From the NCBI RefSeq assembly GCF_018224015.1, contig NZ_JAGPOT010000004.1:62001-126000 (forward strand): a stretch of 64,000 nt of DNA, in the 5' to 3' direction. Positions 37,629-47,286 of the stretch are shown in pieces. The stretch is from Pseudarthrobacter albicanus. Its GTDB lineage: Bacteria; Actinomycetota; Actinomycetes; Actinomycetales; Micrococcaceae. Numbering within the stretch: position 1 is the first letter of the stretch; every line of letters begins with the position of its first letter. The notes under the pieces were generated by a model. The model was not told the DNA's origin. It ran no database searches and was given only the letters and a program-made list of their open reading frames with translations. A program made the position numbers and the translations under genes.

Positions 37629-40067
37629 ATGCAAAGTGAACAGCATGCTTCTGATTCCGCTGCCATGACCCTGCCAACGCTGGCTCCCGGCCACCCCAGG
37701 GATGGTTTTGTCCGGGTGCGCGGCGCCCGGGAAAACAACCTGCGCACCGTGGATGTGGACGTGCCCCGCGACGCCATCGTGGCGTTCACCGGAGTCTCCG
37801 GCTCGGGCAAGTCGTCCCTGGCTTTCGGCACCATCTATGCCGAGGCCCAGCGCCGCTACTTCGAATCCGTGGCGCCGTACGCCCGCCGGCTCATCCAGCA
37901 GGGCCACAATCCCAAGGTGGAGCAGATCACCGGGCTGCCGCCCGCCGTCGCACTCCAACAGCGCCGCGGCACGCCCAAGTTCGCGGTCCACCGTCGGCAC
38001 GGTGACGACGCTGTCCAACCCGCTGCGGATGCTCTTCTCGCGGGCCGGCAGCTACCCCGACGGCGCTGGCCAGCTGGACTCGGACGCCTTCTCCCCGAAC
38101 ACCGCGGCTGGCGCCTGCCCGGAATGCCATGGCCTGGGCGTCGCGCACACCGTCAGCGAAGCCTCCCTGGTCCCGGACCCCTCGCTGAGCATCCGCGACG
38201 GCGCCATCGCGGCCTGGCCCGGCGCCTGGCAGGGCAAGAACCTGCGCGACATCCTCACCCACCTGGGTTACGACGTCGACACCCCGTGGCGGAAGCTGCC
38301 CAGGAAACACCGCGACTGGATCCTCTTCACCGAAGAGCAGCCCGTGGTGGAGGTGACGCCCCAGCGCGACCGCGTCGCCAAGCCGTACAAGGGCCGGTTC
38401 TGGAGCGCCCGGAGCTATGTGCTGCACACCCTCGCCGATTCCCAGAGCACCACCATGCGGGAGAAGGTGCTGCGCTTCATGGAAACCGGACCGTGCCCGC
38501 GCTGCGGCGGCAGCGGCCTGACCCCCGCCGCCCTCGCCGTGACCTTCGCCGGGAAGACCATCGCCGGGCTCAACGCCGTGCCGATGACCGAACTCGCGGA
38601 GATCATCCGCCCCACCACGGAGCTCACGGCAGCCGGGACCGCCTCCCGCAAGCAGTCCTCCGGCGAAGGCAACGAGGTGGCCGTCGCCATCACCCGGGAC
38701 CTGCTGCAGCGGGTCACGGTGCTCCTGGACCTGGGGCTGGGCTACCTCGCCCTGGGCCGCTCCACCCCCACGCTCTCCCCCGGCGAGATGCAGCGCCTCC
38801 GGATCGCCACCCAGCTCCGCTCCGGCCTGTTCGGCGTGATCTACGTGCTCGACGAGCCCTCGGCCGGACTGCACCCCGCCGACGCCGAGCCCCTCCGGCC
38901 GGCGTTGGTTCCCGCGCCGGCGTTGGTTCCCGCACCGGCGGCGGCGTCCGCCGGGAAGCTGCCGGCTGGCTGGAACTGCGGGACATCAGCCGGCACAACC
39001 TGCGCGGGCTCGACGCCGACTTCCCGCTGGGCGTCCTGACCGCAGTCACCGGCGTGTCCGGTAAATCGACACTGGTCAGTCATGTGCTCGCCGAGGTGGT
39101 CGGCGGGCAACTGCATCCCGACGCCGCAGCGGACGCTCAAACGGCGGACCGGACGTCCCTGGTTAATCCAGACGCCGACGCCGACGCCGACGCCGGTGAG
39201 CTGGGCGGGCCGCTGACCGTCGGACCCGTCTCCGGGCTGGAGCAGCTGGACCGGCTCGTCACGGTGGACCAGAAGCCGATCGGCCGGACCCCGCGCTCCA
39301 ACCTCGCCACCTACACGGGACTGTTCGACGCCGTCCGGAAGGAGTTCGCGGCCACGGACGAGGCCCGCGCCCGCGGTTTCGGCGCCGGACGATTCTCTTT
39401 CAACGTGGCCGGCGGACGCTGCGAAACGTGCCAGGGCGAGGGCTTCGTCGCCGTCGAACTCCTGTTCCTGCCCGGCAGCTACGGCCCCTGCCCCGAATGC
39501 CACGGCTCGCGCTACAACCCCGAAACGCTGGAGGTCACGTACCGGGGCAAGAACGTCGCCGAAGTGCTGGGCCTGACGGTGAACGCGGCCGCAGGGTTCC
39601 TCGCCGGCGTCCCCGCCGCAGCGCGCAGCCTGAAAACCCTGCGCGAGGTGGGCCTGGGCTACCTGCGGCTGGGCCAGCCCGCCACCGAACTCTCCGGGGG
39701 CGAAGCCCAGCGCATCAAGCTCGCCACCGAACTGCAGCGCGCCCAGCGCGGCCACTCGCTGTACCTGCTGGACGAGCCCACCACCGGCCTGCACCCGGCC
39801 GACGTCGAACTCCTGATGGCACAGCTGCACCGGCTCGTGGACGCCGGCAACACGGTGGTTGTGGTGGAACACGAGATGGATGTGGTGGCCGCCGCCGGCT
39901 GGGTGATCGATCTGGGGCCTGCCGGCGGCGACGCCGGCGGCAGGATCGTGGCCACCGGGACGCCCGCCGTCGTCGCCCGTTCCACGAAGAGCCGGACGGC
40001 GCCGTATCTCGCGGCGGCGCTCCAGGCTGGACCCCGCCACGAAAAGACGATGAACATAACGTCTTGA
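37629..40067 (+). pseudogene. UvrA-like (class II) ATPase gene, decayed
   Basis: The frames together encode a UvrA paralogue of the type lacking the full UvrB-interaction set. The first half has Walker A TGVSGSGKSSLAFG, the zinc motif CPECHGLG and CPRCGGSG, and the signature LSPGEMQRLRI. The second half has CETCQGEG, CPECHGSR and the signature ELSGGEAQRIKLA. Damage: a +1 shift near 37975 moves the frame after RRGTP. A shift back occurs between about 38890 and 38960, where about 80-100 residues after LHPADAEPL (rest of the first ATPase) are missing beside an 18-bp tandem repeat. The second Walker A reads GVSGKST, six bases short of GVSGSGKST. Loss of function is very likely unless errors are corrected. 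Confidence 0.82.
38899..38934 (+). repeat. 18-bp tandem repeat inside the UvrA-like pseudogene
   Basis: CCGGCGTTGGTTCCCGCG and CCGGCGTTGGTTCCCGCA lie back to back at the point where the first ATPase half is deleted. Confidence 0.75.
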
Positions 40068-40127
40068 TAGCGGTCCGGGCCTGCCTTAGCCTTGCTGCAG
40101 CTCCCTTCGTAGCGCCACGCACAAAAA

Positions 40128-40168
40128 ACGACGCAGGAGCCCTCCCACGGGGAGGGCTCCTGCGTCGT
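40128..40168. terminator. Bidirectional terminator with a 19-bp perfect stem
   Basis: ACGACGCAGGAGCCCTCCC (40128-40146) pairs exactly with 40150-40168 around a 3-base loop. An A run precedes it, giving a T run on the minus strand. It lies between the UvrA-like pseudogene (plus) and the membrane-protein gene (minus), and can end both transcripts. Confidence 0.85.
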
Positions 40169-40236
40169 TGCTTGGGGCGTTCTACCGGACGGTAGGCAAC
40201 CGGACTTCAGTCAGCTGGTTTTCAGGCGGCTGGATT

Positions 40237-40809
40237 TCAGGCGGTCCGGGGCAGTTCGCGGACGATCCGTACTTTCCAGGCGGCGTCGTCGCTCGTGTCG
40301 AGCAGGGCCACGGTGCCCATGGCCAGGTTCAGGGCCACGCGCTTGGCGGCGAGCAGTTCGAGGTAGAGCTTTTCGTTCATCCGGGCGGGGGCGTCGATGA
40401 CGTACTTCACGCCGTCGCGGACCTTGCGGTAGTTGTCGCTGCGCTCCCGGTGGAGGTGCAGTTCCAGCATCTGCCGCTGCCGCAGCCTCGGTTCGTGGCG
40501 GTTCAGCCAGGACACGGCGTAGTGGACTGCCACCACGAGGGCCAGCGACACAACGTAGATCTGCCAGCCGCTGGTGAGCAGGAACAGGGGGAGATTGGCG
40601 ATCGCCACGATGGCGATGAAAACCCGGAACGCCCGGATGCGCCGCATGGTCAAAGCCACGGAGGCCAGGGCGGCGCGGAAGCCGTGCTGTTCCTTGCGCG
40701 CCGCCGCGGGATCAATGGTGAACTCTTCCAGCACGAGAATGCCATTTGCTTCCGGGCCGAGCATCTGTCCGTACTTGGGCGCAACTGGCGCCTCAGGTGT
40801 AAGTGTCAT
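40237..40809 (-). CDS. Uncharacterised protein with two central membrane segments
   Basis: A 190-aa protein. Residues about 65-85 (FIAIVAIANLPLFLL) and 88-108 (IYVVSLALVVAVHYAVSW) are hydrophobic and form a hairpin-like pair. Both ends are charged and likely cytoplasmic. The C-terminal half is basic and helical with KVRIVRELPRTA at the end. I do not recognise a family. The ATG sits in a clear gap and a strong terminator follows. The function is unknown. Confidence 0.7.
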   Translation of the reverse strand: MTLTPEAPVAPKYGQMLGPEANGILVLEEFTIDPAAARKEQHGFRAALASVALTMRRIRAFRVFIAIVAIANLPLFLLTSGWQIYVVSLALVVAVHYAVSWLNRHEPRLRQRQMLELHLHRERSDNYRKVRDGVKYVIDAPARMNEKLYLELLAAKRVALNLAMGTVALLDTSDDAAWKVRIVRELPRTA

Positions 40810-40955
40810 GGTGTGTCTTCCGCAGGGCAGGGGGTGGTTAGTGCTATTCTACCCGCCATAACAAGGTGCCGCCTGCTGGTGCTTCGAAATGTGAAGGCGC
40901 TCACCCCGATCCGTCCGCAATTGGTGCATTAGGCGCGGGGCGTCAAACTGGAGAG

Positions 40956-41855
40956 ATGCAGACTTTCCTCCCCTTCCCCGATTTCCGGCAGAGCGCCGCG
41001 GTTCTGGACCGCGTCCGGCTCGGCAAGCAGCGCGTTGAAGCGCTGCAGATCCTGCGTGCGCTGGTGATCCCCGAGTATGGCTGGCAGTCCCACCCTGCCG
41101 TCCAGATGTGGATGGGCCATGTGCCTGCGCTGACCCTCTATGGCCTGTCCATGGTGGACGAATGGACGGCCCGCGGCGGCGAGGACAGCACCCGTGACAA
41201 GATCATGGAATTCGCGCCCCAGGCGGCACACCCTGCCTATGCCGCCAAGATTCCCATGCCTCCGTGGCTGGGGAACCCCGAGCTGCACCTCAGCCACCGC
41301 TCCAGGCTGATCGCCAAGGATCCGCGGTTCTACTCGCCGCTGTTCCCGGGCACGGAACCGGACCTGGAGTACGTCTGGCCCGAGCCCAAGCACCTGCTGG
41401 TGCCGCAGGATCCTTCCGGGGACCGCCTGTGGGTGCTCCGCCTGCCGGTCGGGGACATCGAGCCCGAGCAGCTGGACACCATCAGCCTGCCGCCGGCGGG
41501 ACGCGCGAAGGCCGCAGCCGCGGACGACGAGTACCAGTTCGTCTACGCCGATTCGGGTGCCCGGCGCCCGGCCAAGCAGCGCAAGCTTCCTCCCAAGCAG
41601 CTCGTCAAGAAGCCCACCCGGAAACGCCAGCAGCAGGAGGAAGCCTTCACCACGCTGCCCGGCAACTCCGTGGTGGCGATCCCGTTCGCGGGCGGCGCTT
41701 CCTTCGCCGTGGGCAAGGTCCTGGGCCGGCCCATCACGGTGGAAGGCCGCTTCGCCCGCAACTTCAAGGTGGACGAGGTCCTGGACCGCTCGGCCTTCGA
41801 TTACCCGGCACTCCTGCAGGATCCGCGGATGTTCTTCCCGGTCCCCGCACCCTAA
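40956..41855 (+). CDS. MSMEG_6728-family protein (pyrimidine-dimer glycosylase-like N terminus)
   Basis: A 299-aa protein. The first about 140 residues match the family related to T4 endonuclease V/Pyr_excise: MQTFLPFPDFRQSAAVLD at the start, the segment GKQRVEALQILRAL, and WQSHPAVQMWMGHVPAL. The C-terminal about 160 residues add a basic linker (PKQLVKKPTRKRQQQ) and a small unknown domain (NSVVAIPFAGGASFAVG). DNA repair of UV damage is suggested by the N-terminal family only. The start at 40956 has GGAG three bases upstream and begins the conserved sequence. Confidence 0.8.
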   Translation: MQTFLPFPDFRQSAAVLDRVRLGKQRVEALQILRALVIPEYGWQSHPAVQMWMGHVPALTLYGLSMVDEWTARGGEDSTRDKIMEFAPQAAHPAYAAKIPMPPWLGNPELHLSHRSRLIAKDPRFYSPLFPGTEPDLEYVWPEPKHLLVPQDPSGDRLWVLRLPVGDIEPEQLDTISLPPAGRAKAAAADDEYQFVYADSGARRPAKQRKLPPKQLVKKPTRKRQQQEEAFTTLPGNSVVAIPFAGGASFAVGKVLGRPITVEGRFARNFKVDEVLDRSAFDYPALLQDPRMFFPVPAP

Positions 41856-41986
41856 GGACACCTTGGTGCCGCCCTTGTAATGCAGGCGTTTGATTGGGAA
41901 AATCACCATCGTCTGGAATAAGGTGGCAGCCACACGTTTGCATCCACCCGGGGCAGCCGTGCACGCCATCGATATTGGGGGACGAC

Positions 41987-43024
41987 ATGGCTGCTGGAGA
42001 TGGGGCTGCCGAGCAGTCAAGGCGCGCCACGGAACGCGTGGCCCGTCTCCGACGCGAGCTGGAACAAGCCGAACGGAACGTACAGTCCTGGTCTGTGGGC
42101 GCGACCGGCGAGGCGATGGTTGCGGCGAAAACGGGTGAGTTGGCCGCCAGCGGCTGGTCGGCTCTCCACGACGTCCATTGGCCGGGCAGGCCCAAGGCAA
42201 ACCTTGACCACATCCTGATCGGACCCGGCGGAATCGTCGTCGTCGATGCCAAGAACTGGAGCGGCAACGTACAGACTGGCGGCGGAAGGCTGCGCCAGAA
42301 CGGCTACCGGAGAGATAGGGAAGTACTCGCGGCCGCAGAACAAGGCGCTGCCGTGGCGGCGCTCCTGGAGCCGCACCACCGTCTCTTTGTCCGCGGCTGG
42401 ATCTGCCTGGTGGCGCAGCCGGACGTCGATGAGAGCGCCGGGAGCGCCGTCAGAATACTGGGATTGGACAGGCTCTGCCCGGCGGTGGCCGGCCTGCCGC
42501 CCGTTCTGGACGCAGCCGAGGTCCAAGTCATCCATGCCTACCTGACCGAACAGCTTGCGGGGCCGTCGAGTCCTCGGCTCCTCACCACAGCGCAGCTCGC
42601 CACAGCGCAGTTCGCGAGCGCAGATGCTCCGGCAGCCTCCTTGCAGCAGTGGCGGAACCGGGCCCAGGCGGGAGCCAGCCAGGATACGCCGCTGGGCCAG
42701 CCCCAGCCGGGACCCAGCAAGGATACGCCGCTGGACCAGCCCCAGCCGGGACCCAGCAAGGATACGCGGCTGCGCAAACCCCGGCTCGGACTCAGTACGG
42801 GTTGGCCACTGCGCCAACGTCGACTCGGACCCAGTATGGGTTCGCCACGGCGCAAACGTCGGGGGAAATCCAGGGGGCCAAGTTGGCTGGAACTGCTGCT
42901 GCAGTTGACCCTCCTGATCGTCGGTGCATCAATGCTGACGAACTTCGCGTCCGCTTATCGGCCTGCAGCCCCGTCAACGCCCCGCCCATCTCCGACCGTG
43001 TCCCAGACACTGCCCGCTCGTTAG
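41987..43024 (+). CDS. NERD-domain membrane-anchored protein with repeat linker
   Basis: A 345-aa protein. A coiled-coil start (RRATERVARLRRELEQAERN) precedes the NERD nuclease-related domain at about 38-190 (GATGEAMVAAKTGE, LDHILIGPGGIVVVDAKNW with the D-x-K nuclease core). A linker of five imperfect 39-base repeats lies at 42655-42850. One hydrophobic segment near the C terminus (WLELLLQLTLLIVGASML) ends the fold. In the repeats the +1 frame conserves a pattern like TQQGYAAGPAPAG, whereas the annotated frame does not, so a pair of compensating frameshifts is suspected. The function of NERD proteins is unclear, with a possible role in DNA processing or defence. Confidence 0.75.
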   Translation: MAAGDGAAEQSRRATERVARLRRELEQAERNVQSWSVGATGEAMVAAKTGELAASGWSALHDVHWPGRPKANLDHILIGPGGIVVVDAKNWSGNVQTGGGRLRQNGYRRDREVLAAAEQGAAVAALLEPHHRLFVRGWICLVAQPDVDESAGSAVRILGLDRLCPAVAGLPPVLDAAEVQVIHAYLTEQLAGPSSPRLLTTAQLATAQFASADAPAASLQQWRNRAQAGASQDTPLGQPQPGPSKDTPLDQPQPGPSKDTRLRKPRLGLSTGWPLRQRRLGPSMGSPRRKRRGKSRGPSWLELLLQLTLLIVGASMLTNFASAYRPAAPSTPRPSPTVSQTLPAR

Positions 43025-43068
43025 CCGCCTGGTGCCGGCGCACCGGCGAAGCTGGCAGACTGGCCAGC

Positions 43069-44034
43069 ATGACTGTACTTCTGGCCGGTTGCGGCGATCT
43101 GGGCACCGAGGCAGGGCTGCGCTTCGCAGCCGCCGGCCACCGGGTAGTGGGCTGGCGGCGTTCGCCGGAGAAACTTCCGGCTGCCATCGACGGCGTCGCG
43201 GCTGACCTGAGCTCCGGCGGCCTGCCGCCCCTCCCGGCGGACACCACCGCCGTCGTCGTCGCCGTGGCGGCCGATGCCCCTACCGAGGAGGCCTACCGCG
43301 CAGCGTACGTCGACGGCGTGGCGAACGTGCTGGACGCCGTCCTGGCTTCACGGGGCAGCGACCGTGGACCGGGCGACGGCGCCAACGGCGTCGAGGGTGG
43401 TATTCCCGTCCGGGTCCTGTTTGTCTCGTCGACCGCGGTCTACGGGGACGCCGGCGGCGGCTGGGTTGATGAAAGCACGACGGCGGCGCCCGGCGGTTTC
43501 TCGGGCCGCATCCTCCGCGAAGCGGAGGAACTGCTCCACAGCCGGCTGCGCGGCACCGGAATCACGCCCGTGGTGCTGCGGCTGGGCGGAATCTACGGGC
43601 CGGGCCGGACCCGGCTGATCGACCAGGTGCGCGGCGGGACCGCCGTGGTGCCTGCCGGGTCGCGCTTCACCAACCGCATCCACCGGGACGACGCCGCGGC
43701 GGCGATCGTCCGGCTGTGCAGCATGTCCGATACGCCCGGACCGGTGTACCTGGGCGTGGACAACGAACCGGCAGAGCTCGGCGAGGTGCTGCGCTTCCTG
43801 GCCGCCGAGCTGGGACTCCCCCGGCCGCCGTCGGCCTCCGGATCCGGTGACTCGACGGCGCGCGGCTCCGCGGGAAGCTCCGCGCGCGGCTCCGCGGGTG
43901 GCGAGCCGTCGCGGGGCGGCAATAAGCGCTGCAGCAACGCGCTATTGCGCGGCACCGGCTTCGAGTTCGCCTATCCGAGCTTCCGCGAAGGCTACCGGGC
44001 CATCCTCGCCGGCGCCGGCGTGCGGCACCCTTAG
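43069..44034 (+). CDS. NAD(P)-binding SDR-type epimerase/dehydratase (YeeZ-like)
   Basis: A 321-aa protein with a Rossmann fold: the N-terminal MTVLLAGCGDLGTEAGLRF contains the GxGxxG nucleotide loop. FVSSTAVYGDAGGGW is the usual extended-SDR region and VLRLGGIYGPGRTRLI is the substrate-side motif. The classical YxxxK is replaced by a Tyr-containing AVYG with no obvious lysine at the right distance, as in YeeZ-like relatives. A Gly/Ser/Arg repeat insert (ARGSAGSSARGSAGG) lies near residue 270. The ATG at 43069 lies 44 bases after the NERD gene stop. Substrate unknown. Confidence 0.82.
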   Translation: MTVLLAGCGDLGTEAGLRFAAAGHRVVGWRRSPEKLPAAIDGVAADLSSGGLPPLPADTTAVVVAVAADAPTEEAYRAAYVDGVANVLDAVLASRGSDRGPGDGANGVEGGIPVRVLFVSSTAVYGDAGGGWVDESTTAAPGGFSGRILREAEELLHSRLRGTGITPVVLRLGGIYGPGRTRLIDQVRGGTAVVPAGSRFTNRIHRDDAAAAIVRLCSMSDTPGPVYLGVDNEPAELGEVLRFLAAELGLPRPPSASGSGDSTARGSAGSSARGSAGGEPSRGGNKRCSNALLRGTGFEFAYPSFREGYRAILAGAGVRHP

Positions 44035-44103
44035 AGGCGCCCCTGCTCCGCATGCCAGCTGCTTCGGATATCAGCGCCGACCCGCCTTTTCTCGAGGGGA
44101 ACC

Positions 44104-44493
44104 ATGGATTTTCAGCACATTATTGAGACCGTCGGCCGGTTTATGGACTTCGCCGGGGTGGCCGTCATGGTGGTCGGCGCCCTCGTCTCCATCCCGATGG
44201 CCCTGCGCGGATTCCAGCCCCAGGGCCGGCCCGCAGGGTCCGAGCCGCTGTCCGTCTACCGCTCCTACCGGCAACTGCTGGGCCGCTCCATCCTGCTGGG
44301 ACTGGAGCTGCTGGTGGCGGCCGACATCATCCGGACCGTCGCCGTCACGCCCACCTTCGAAAGCGTGGGCGTGCTGGCCATCATTGTGCTCATCCGGACG
44401 TTCCTGAGCTTCTCGCTGGAACTGGAAATCACCGGTCGCTGGCCGTGGCAGAAGCAACCGGCAGGTTCCACCGCGCCCGCCTCCGGCGGCTGA
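44104..44493 (+). CDS. DUF1622 membrane protein
   Basis: A 129-aa protein with three hydrophobic segments: FMDFAGVAVMVVGALVSIPM, ILLGLELLVAADIIRTVAV and VLAIIVLIRTFLSFSLELEI. The last motif, IRTFLSFSLELEITGRWPW, is diagnostic of DUF1622. Function unknown. It lies 69 bases after the SDR gene, on the same strand. Confidence 0.87.
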   Translation: MDFQHIIETVGRFMDFAGVAVMVVGALVSIPMALRGFQPQGRPAGSEPLSVYRSYRQLLGRSILLGLELLVAADIIRTVAVTPTFESVGVLAIIVLIRTFLSFSLELEITGRWPWQKQPAGSTAPASGG

Positions 44494-44534
44494 ACTCCTT
44501 TCCGCCTGGCTGTCTCCGAAGCTAGGCTCGGCCC

Positions 44535-45299
44535 ATGGCTGAACCGCCGCATGCCCCAGGTCCCTGGCCGGAGCCGCCGGAGCTTCCCCGGCCCGTCATC
44601 ATGCACCAGCGGTGGCTCGACGCCGTCTTCCTGCACTGGCGTATTCCCGAGGCCGTCGCGGCGCCCCTGCTGCCCCCAGGCGTGGTCCCGGACCTTTTCG
44701 ACGGATCCGCCTGGGTGGGCCTCATCGGGTTCCGGCTGCGGGCCGCCGGACTGGGCAACGGCCCGCCCGTCCCGTATTTCGGCGATTTCAACGAGATCAA
44801 TGTCCGCCTCTATTCCCGGGGGCCGGACGGCACGCGCGGCGTTGTCTTCCTCAGCCTGGATGCGTCCAGGCTGGCGGCGGTACTGGCCGCGCGGGCCGCC
44901 GGGATCCCGTATGTGTGGTCCCGGACGAGCGTCCGGCCGCCTGGCTTTCCGGTCCCGGCGGACCCGTCGGACCGGTCCATCGGGTATTCGGTGCGCCGGT
45001 TCCGGGGCGGTGCAAGGAGTGATTTCGCTGTGTCCCCGGGGCCCGACGGCGGAGCCACGGATCCGTTGTCCGTCCACCTCACCGCCCGGTTCGGTCTGCA
45101 CACCCGCTTCCGCGGCCGCACGCTGTACATTCCCAATACGCATGGCCCCTGGCCGCTGTACCGTGCCCGGCTGATCCTGCTCGATGATGAGCTGGTAGGC
45201 GCGGCGGGGATTACCGTTCTGGGGCCGCCCGAGTCCGTGCTGTTCTCGCCCGGAGTCCGCACGCAGTTCGGCCGTCCTCGAGTACTGGGGCATCCCTGA
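44535..45299 (+). CDS. DUF2071 (YqjF-like) protein
   Basis: A 254-aa protein of the DUF2071/YqjF family. The characteristic N-terminal block is HQRWLDAVFLHWRIPEAVAA, with DGSAWVGLIGFRLR and NEINVRLYSRGPDG following. Function unknown; the fold is an acetoacetate-decarboxylase-like barrel in known relatives. It lies 41 bases after the DUF1622 gene, on the same strand, and may be co-transcribed. Confidence 0.83.
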   Translation: MAEPPHAPGPWPEPPELPRPVIMHQRWLDAVFLHWRIPEAVAAPLLPPGVVPDLFDGSAWVGLIGFRLRAAGLGNGPPVPYFGDFNEINVRLYSRGPDGTRGVVFLSLDASRLAAVLAARAAGIPYVWSRTSVRPPGFPVPADPSDRSIGYSVRRFRGGARSDFAVSPGPDGGATDPLSVHLTARFGLHTRFRGRTLYIPNTHGPWPLYRARLILLDDELVGAAGITVLGPPESVLFSPGVRTQFGRPRVLGHP

Positions 45300-45379
45300 C
45301 GGCGGAAGCCCTGACACTGGGGATGCGGGCGGCGCCAGGGGCTGCTAATCCTGTCGTAGGTCGCAAGTAGATTTGACTC

Positions 45380-47119
45380 ATGGAAGACACCAGGGAGTTC
45401 GTCTCCTTCGCGGAGGCGGGGCAGGACGCAGGGTCTGCCCTGGGCCGTGCCCTGGGCTTGCTCCGGACGGAGCCTGCCCTGGTCCGTGCCCTGGGCTTGC
45501 TCCGGACGCTGGCCTCGACGGCCGTGCAGGACGCCGGGTCCTGGGGATGCCAGGCTGCCTCGGACTTCGCCGGCGAGGTGGAGGAACTCTCGCGGACCGT
45601 GGAGTATCTCCAGCTCGTCGCGGCCGGGGCAGTGGACCGGACCAGGAAACTGCCGGCCGCCACGGCTTTCACGGGCACCACGTCGTGGGCCACCGGGTGG
45701 CGGGACAGCCCCGTCGACAGCTCCAGCGGCAGCCCGGGCTGTGCCGCCGGGGCTGACGCTTCCGTGGCGGCCTCCGTGGCCAGCGGATCCGGGGCGGTGG
45801 CCGTGCCGGTGGATGACGGCTTCCGGAACACGACCGAGTTCCTGCGGGCGCGGCTGCGGATCAGCGCCGCGGAGGCCCGCCGCCGGCTCTCCCTTGCCGG
45901 CAGCGTCCTGCCGCGCCCGGTACTCGCCGGCCGGCAGCCGATGCCTGCCCTCCGGGCGGAACTCGGCGAGGCCGTCGCCGCCGGGGAGGTCCCGTCCCGG
46001 TCCGCGACCATCATCGCCCTGGCCCTGGACGGCGTCCGGCACAGCTGCGACGCCGCGGCCGCGGCGGCGATGGAGCACGCCCTGACGCGCACCGCCGCCG
46101 AAAACGACCCGGACTTCCTGGTCCGGATCGCCCGGCGCTGGGCGGACGCCCTGGACCAGGACGGCGCCGAACCCTCCGAAGAACTGCTCCGCCAGCTCCA
46201 GGGCGCCTTCATCCGCCGCACCCGCCACGGCCTGCACCACCTGGAAATCTTCGCCACCGCCGACCAGTTCGAACAGCTCCTCACCGTCATGAACACCGCC
46301 ACCAACCCCCGCACCCGGCCCACGGGGCCAGCCAGCGCTTCCAGCGACGGCCAGGAACCCGGGGCCGCCCCCGCCGCTTCCACCGCCGCTTCCACCGCCG
46401 CTGCCCGGGCGGCCGCTGCCGCGATCCCGCGTGCCGGCGGCGAAGACGACACTGACCCCGGCGCGGCGGGGCTGGACCTCCGCTCCCGCCCGCAGAAACT
46501 CCTCGACGGCCTCGTCGGCGCCTGCAAGGCCGCGCTGGCTACGGGCGGACTGCCCGCCGCGGGAGGACTCCGCCCCCAGGTCATGGTCACCATCGACTAC
46601 CGTGCCCTCCTCGAAAGGCTCGGGGACACCGGCACCTTGGCCCGGACGGCGTCGCACACCGGAACCCCGAACACCGGAACAGGGAACACCGGGACGCTGA
46701 ACACCGGGACACTGCTGTTCACCGGCCCCGTCACCGCCGCCACCGTGCGGAAGATCGCCTGCGACGCGGACATCATCCCGGTCCTGCTCGGGACCGAGGG
46801 CAGGATCCTGGACATCGGCCGGACCTCACGGATCTTCCCGCCCCACATCCGCAAGGCCCTCACCGCCCGGGACCAGGGCTGCGCCTTCCCCGGCTGCACC
46901 ATCCCCGCGCCCTGGTGCGAAGCCCACCACATCAGCTACTGGTCCCGCGGCGGGTCCACCAGCACCGACAACGGCACGATCCTCTGCTCCCATCACCACC
47001 ACCTGGTCCACAAGGAACAATGGACCATCCAGCTCCGCACCGGCATCCCCTGGTTCATCCCCCCGCCCCACCTCGACCCGCGCCAGGAGCCACGACGAAA
47101 CCACTACTTCAGGTCATGA
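45380..47119 (+). CDS. DUF222/HNH endonuclease-domain protein (13E12-repeat family)
   Basis: A 579-aa protein. The N-terminal DUF222 helical domain is followed by an HNH nuclease-like module: CAFPGCTIPAPWCEAHHI, then WSRGGSTSTDNGTILCSHHH with the HH/N/H pattern. These are multicopy in Arthrobacter and Mycobacterium relatives and their role is unknown. Low-complexity expansions are visible: an approximate 39-nt tandem repeat at about 45437-45514 (ALGRALGLLRTEPALVRALGL), an Ala/Thr run, and repeated NTGT motifs near residue 435. These suggest repeat slippage. Confidence 0.88.
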   Translation: MEDTREFVSFAEAGQDAGSALGRALGLLRTEPALVRALGLLRTLASTAVQDAGSWGCQAASDFAGEVEELSRTVEYLQLVAAGAVDRTRKLPAATAFTGTTSWATGWRDSPVDSSSGSPGCAAGADASVAASVASGSGAVAVPVDDGFRNTTEFLRARLRISAAEARRRLSLAGSVLPRPVLAGRQPMPALRAELGEAVAAGEVPSRSATIIALALDGVRHSCDAAAAAAMEHALTRTAAENDPDFLVRIARRWADALDQDGAEPSEELLRQLQGAFIRRTRHGLHHLEIFATADQFEQLLTVMNTATNPRTRPTGPASASSDGQEPGAAPAASTAASTAAARAAAAAIPRAGGEDDTDPGAAGLDLRSRPQKLLDGLVGACKAALATGGLPAAGGLRPQVMVTIDYRALLERLGDTGTLARTASHTGTPNTGTGNTGTLNTGTLLFTGPVTAATVRKIACDADIIPVLLGTEGRILDIGRTSRIFPPHIRKALTARDQGCAFPGCTIPAPWCEAHHISYWSRGGSTSTDNGTILCSHHHHLVHKEQWTIQLRTGIPWFIPPPHLDPRQEPRRNHYFRS

Positions 47120-47286
47120 AAGCCCGCCCTCGCCCGCGCCACCGGCGCTGGCCGGAGAACGCTGCACCAGGCCGGAGAAAGCTGTACCAAAATACGCCTC
47201 CGCATCGCCACGGTTGCTGCAACGATTGATGTAGCTGCCGATCCACCGTGAACTTCCGCCCCACCCCGAACCAAGGGAGGCACAGC

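Noticed and set aside
42655-42850. Tandem 39-base units as a CRISPR array
   Set aside because: Units are adjacent without spacers and lie in a protein-coding linker.
42649-44034. One long gene joining the NERD linker to the SDR gene
   Set aside because: The SDR gene has its own start and family start at 43069; the upstream part is only an open frame across the linker repeats.
44810-46657. Antisense open frame across the DUF2071 and DUF222 genes
   Set aside because: Low-complexity Gly/Arg composition; both plus-strand genes are well supported.
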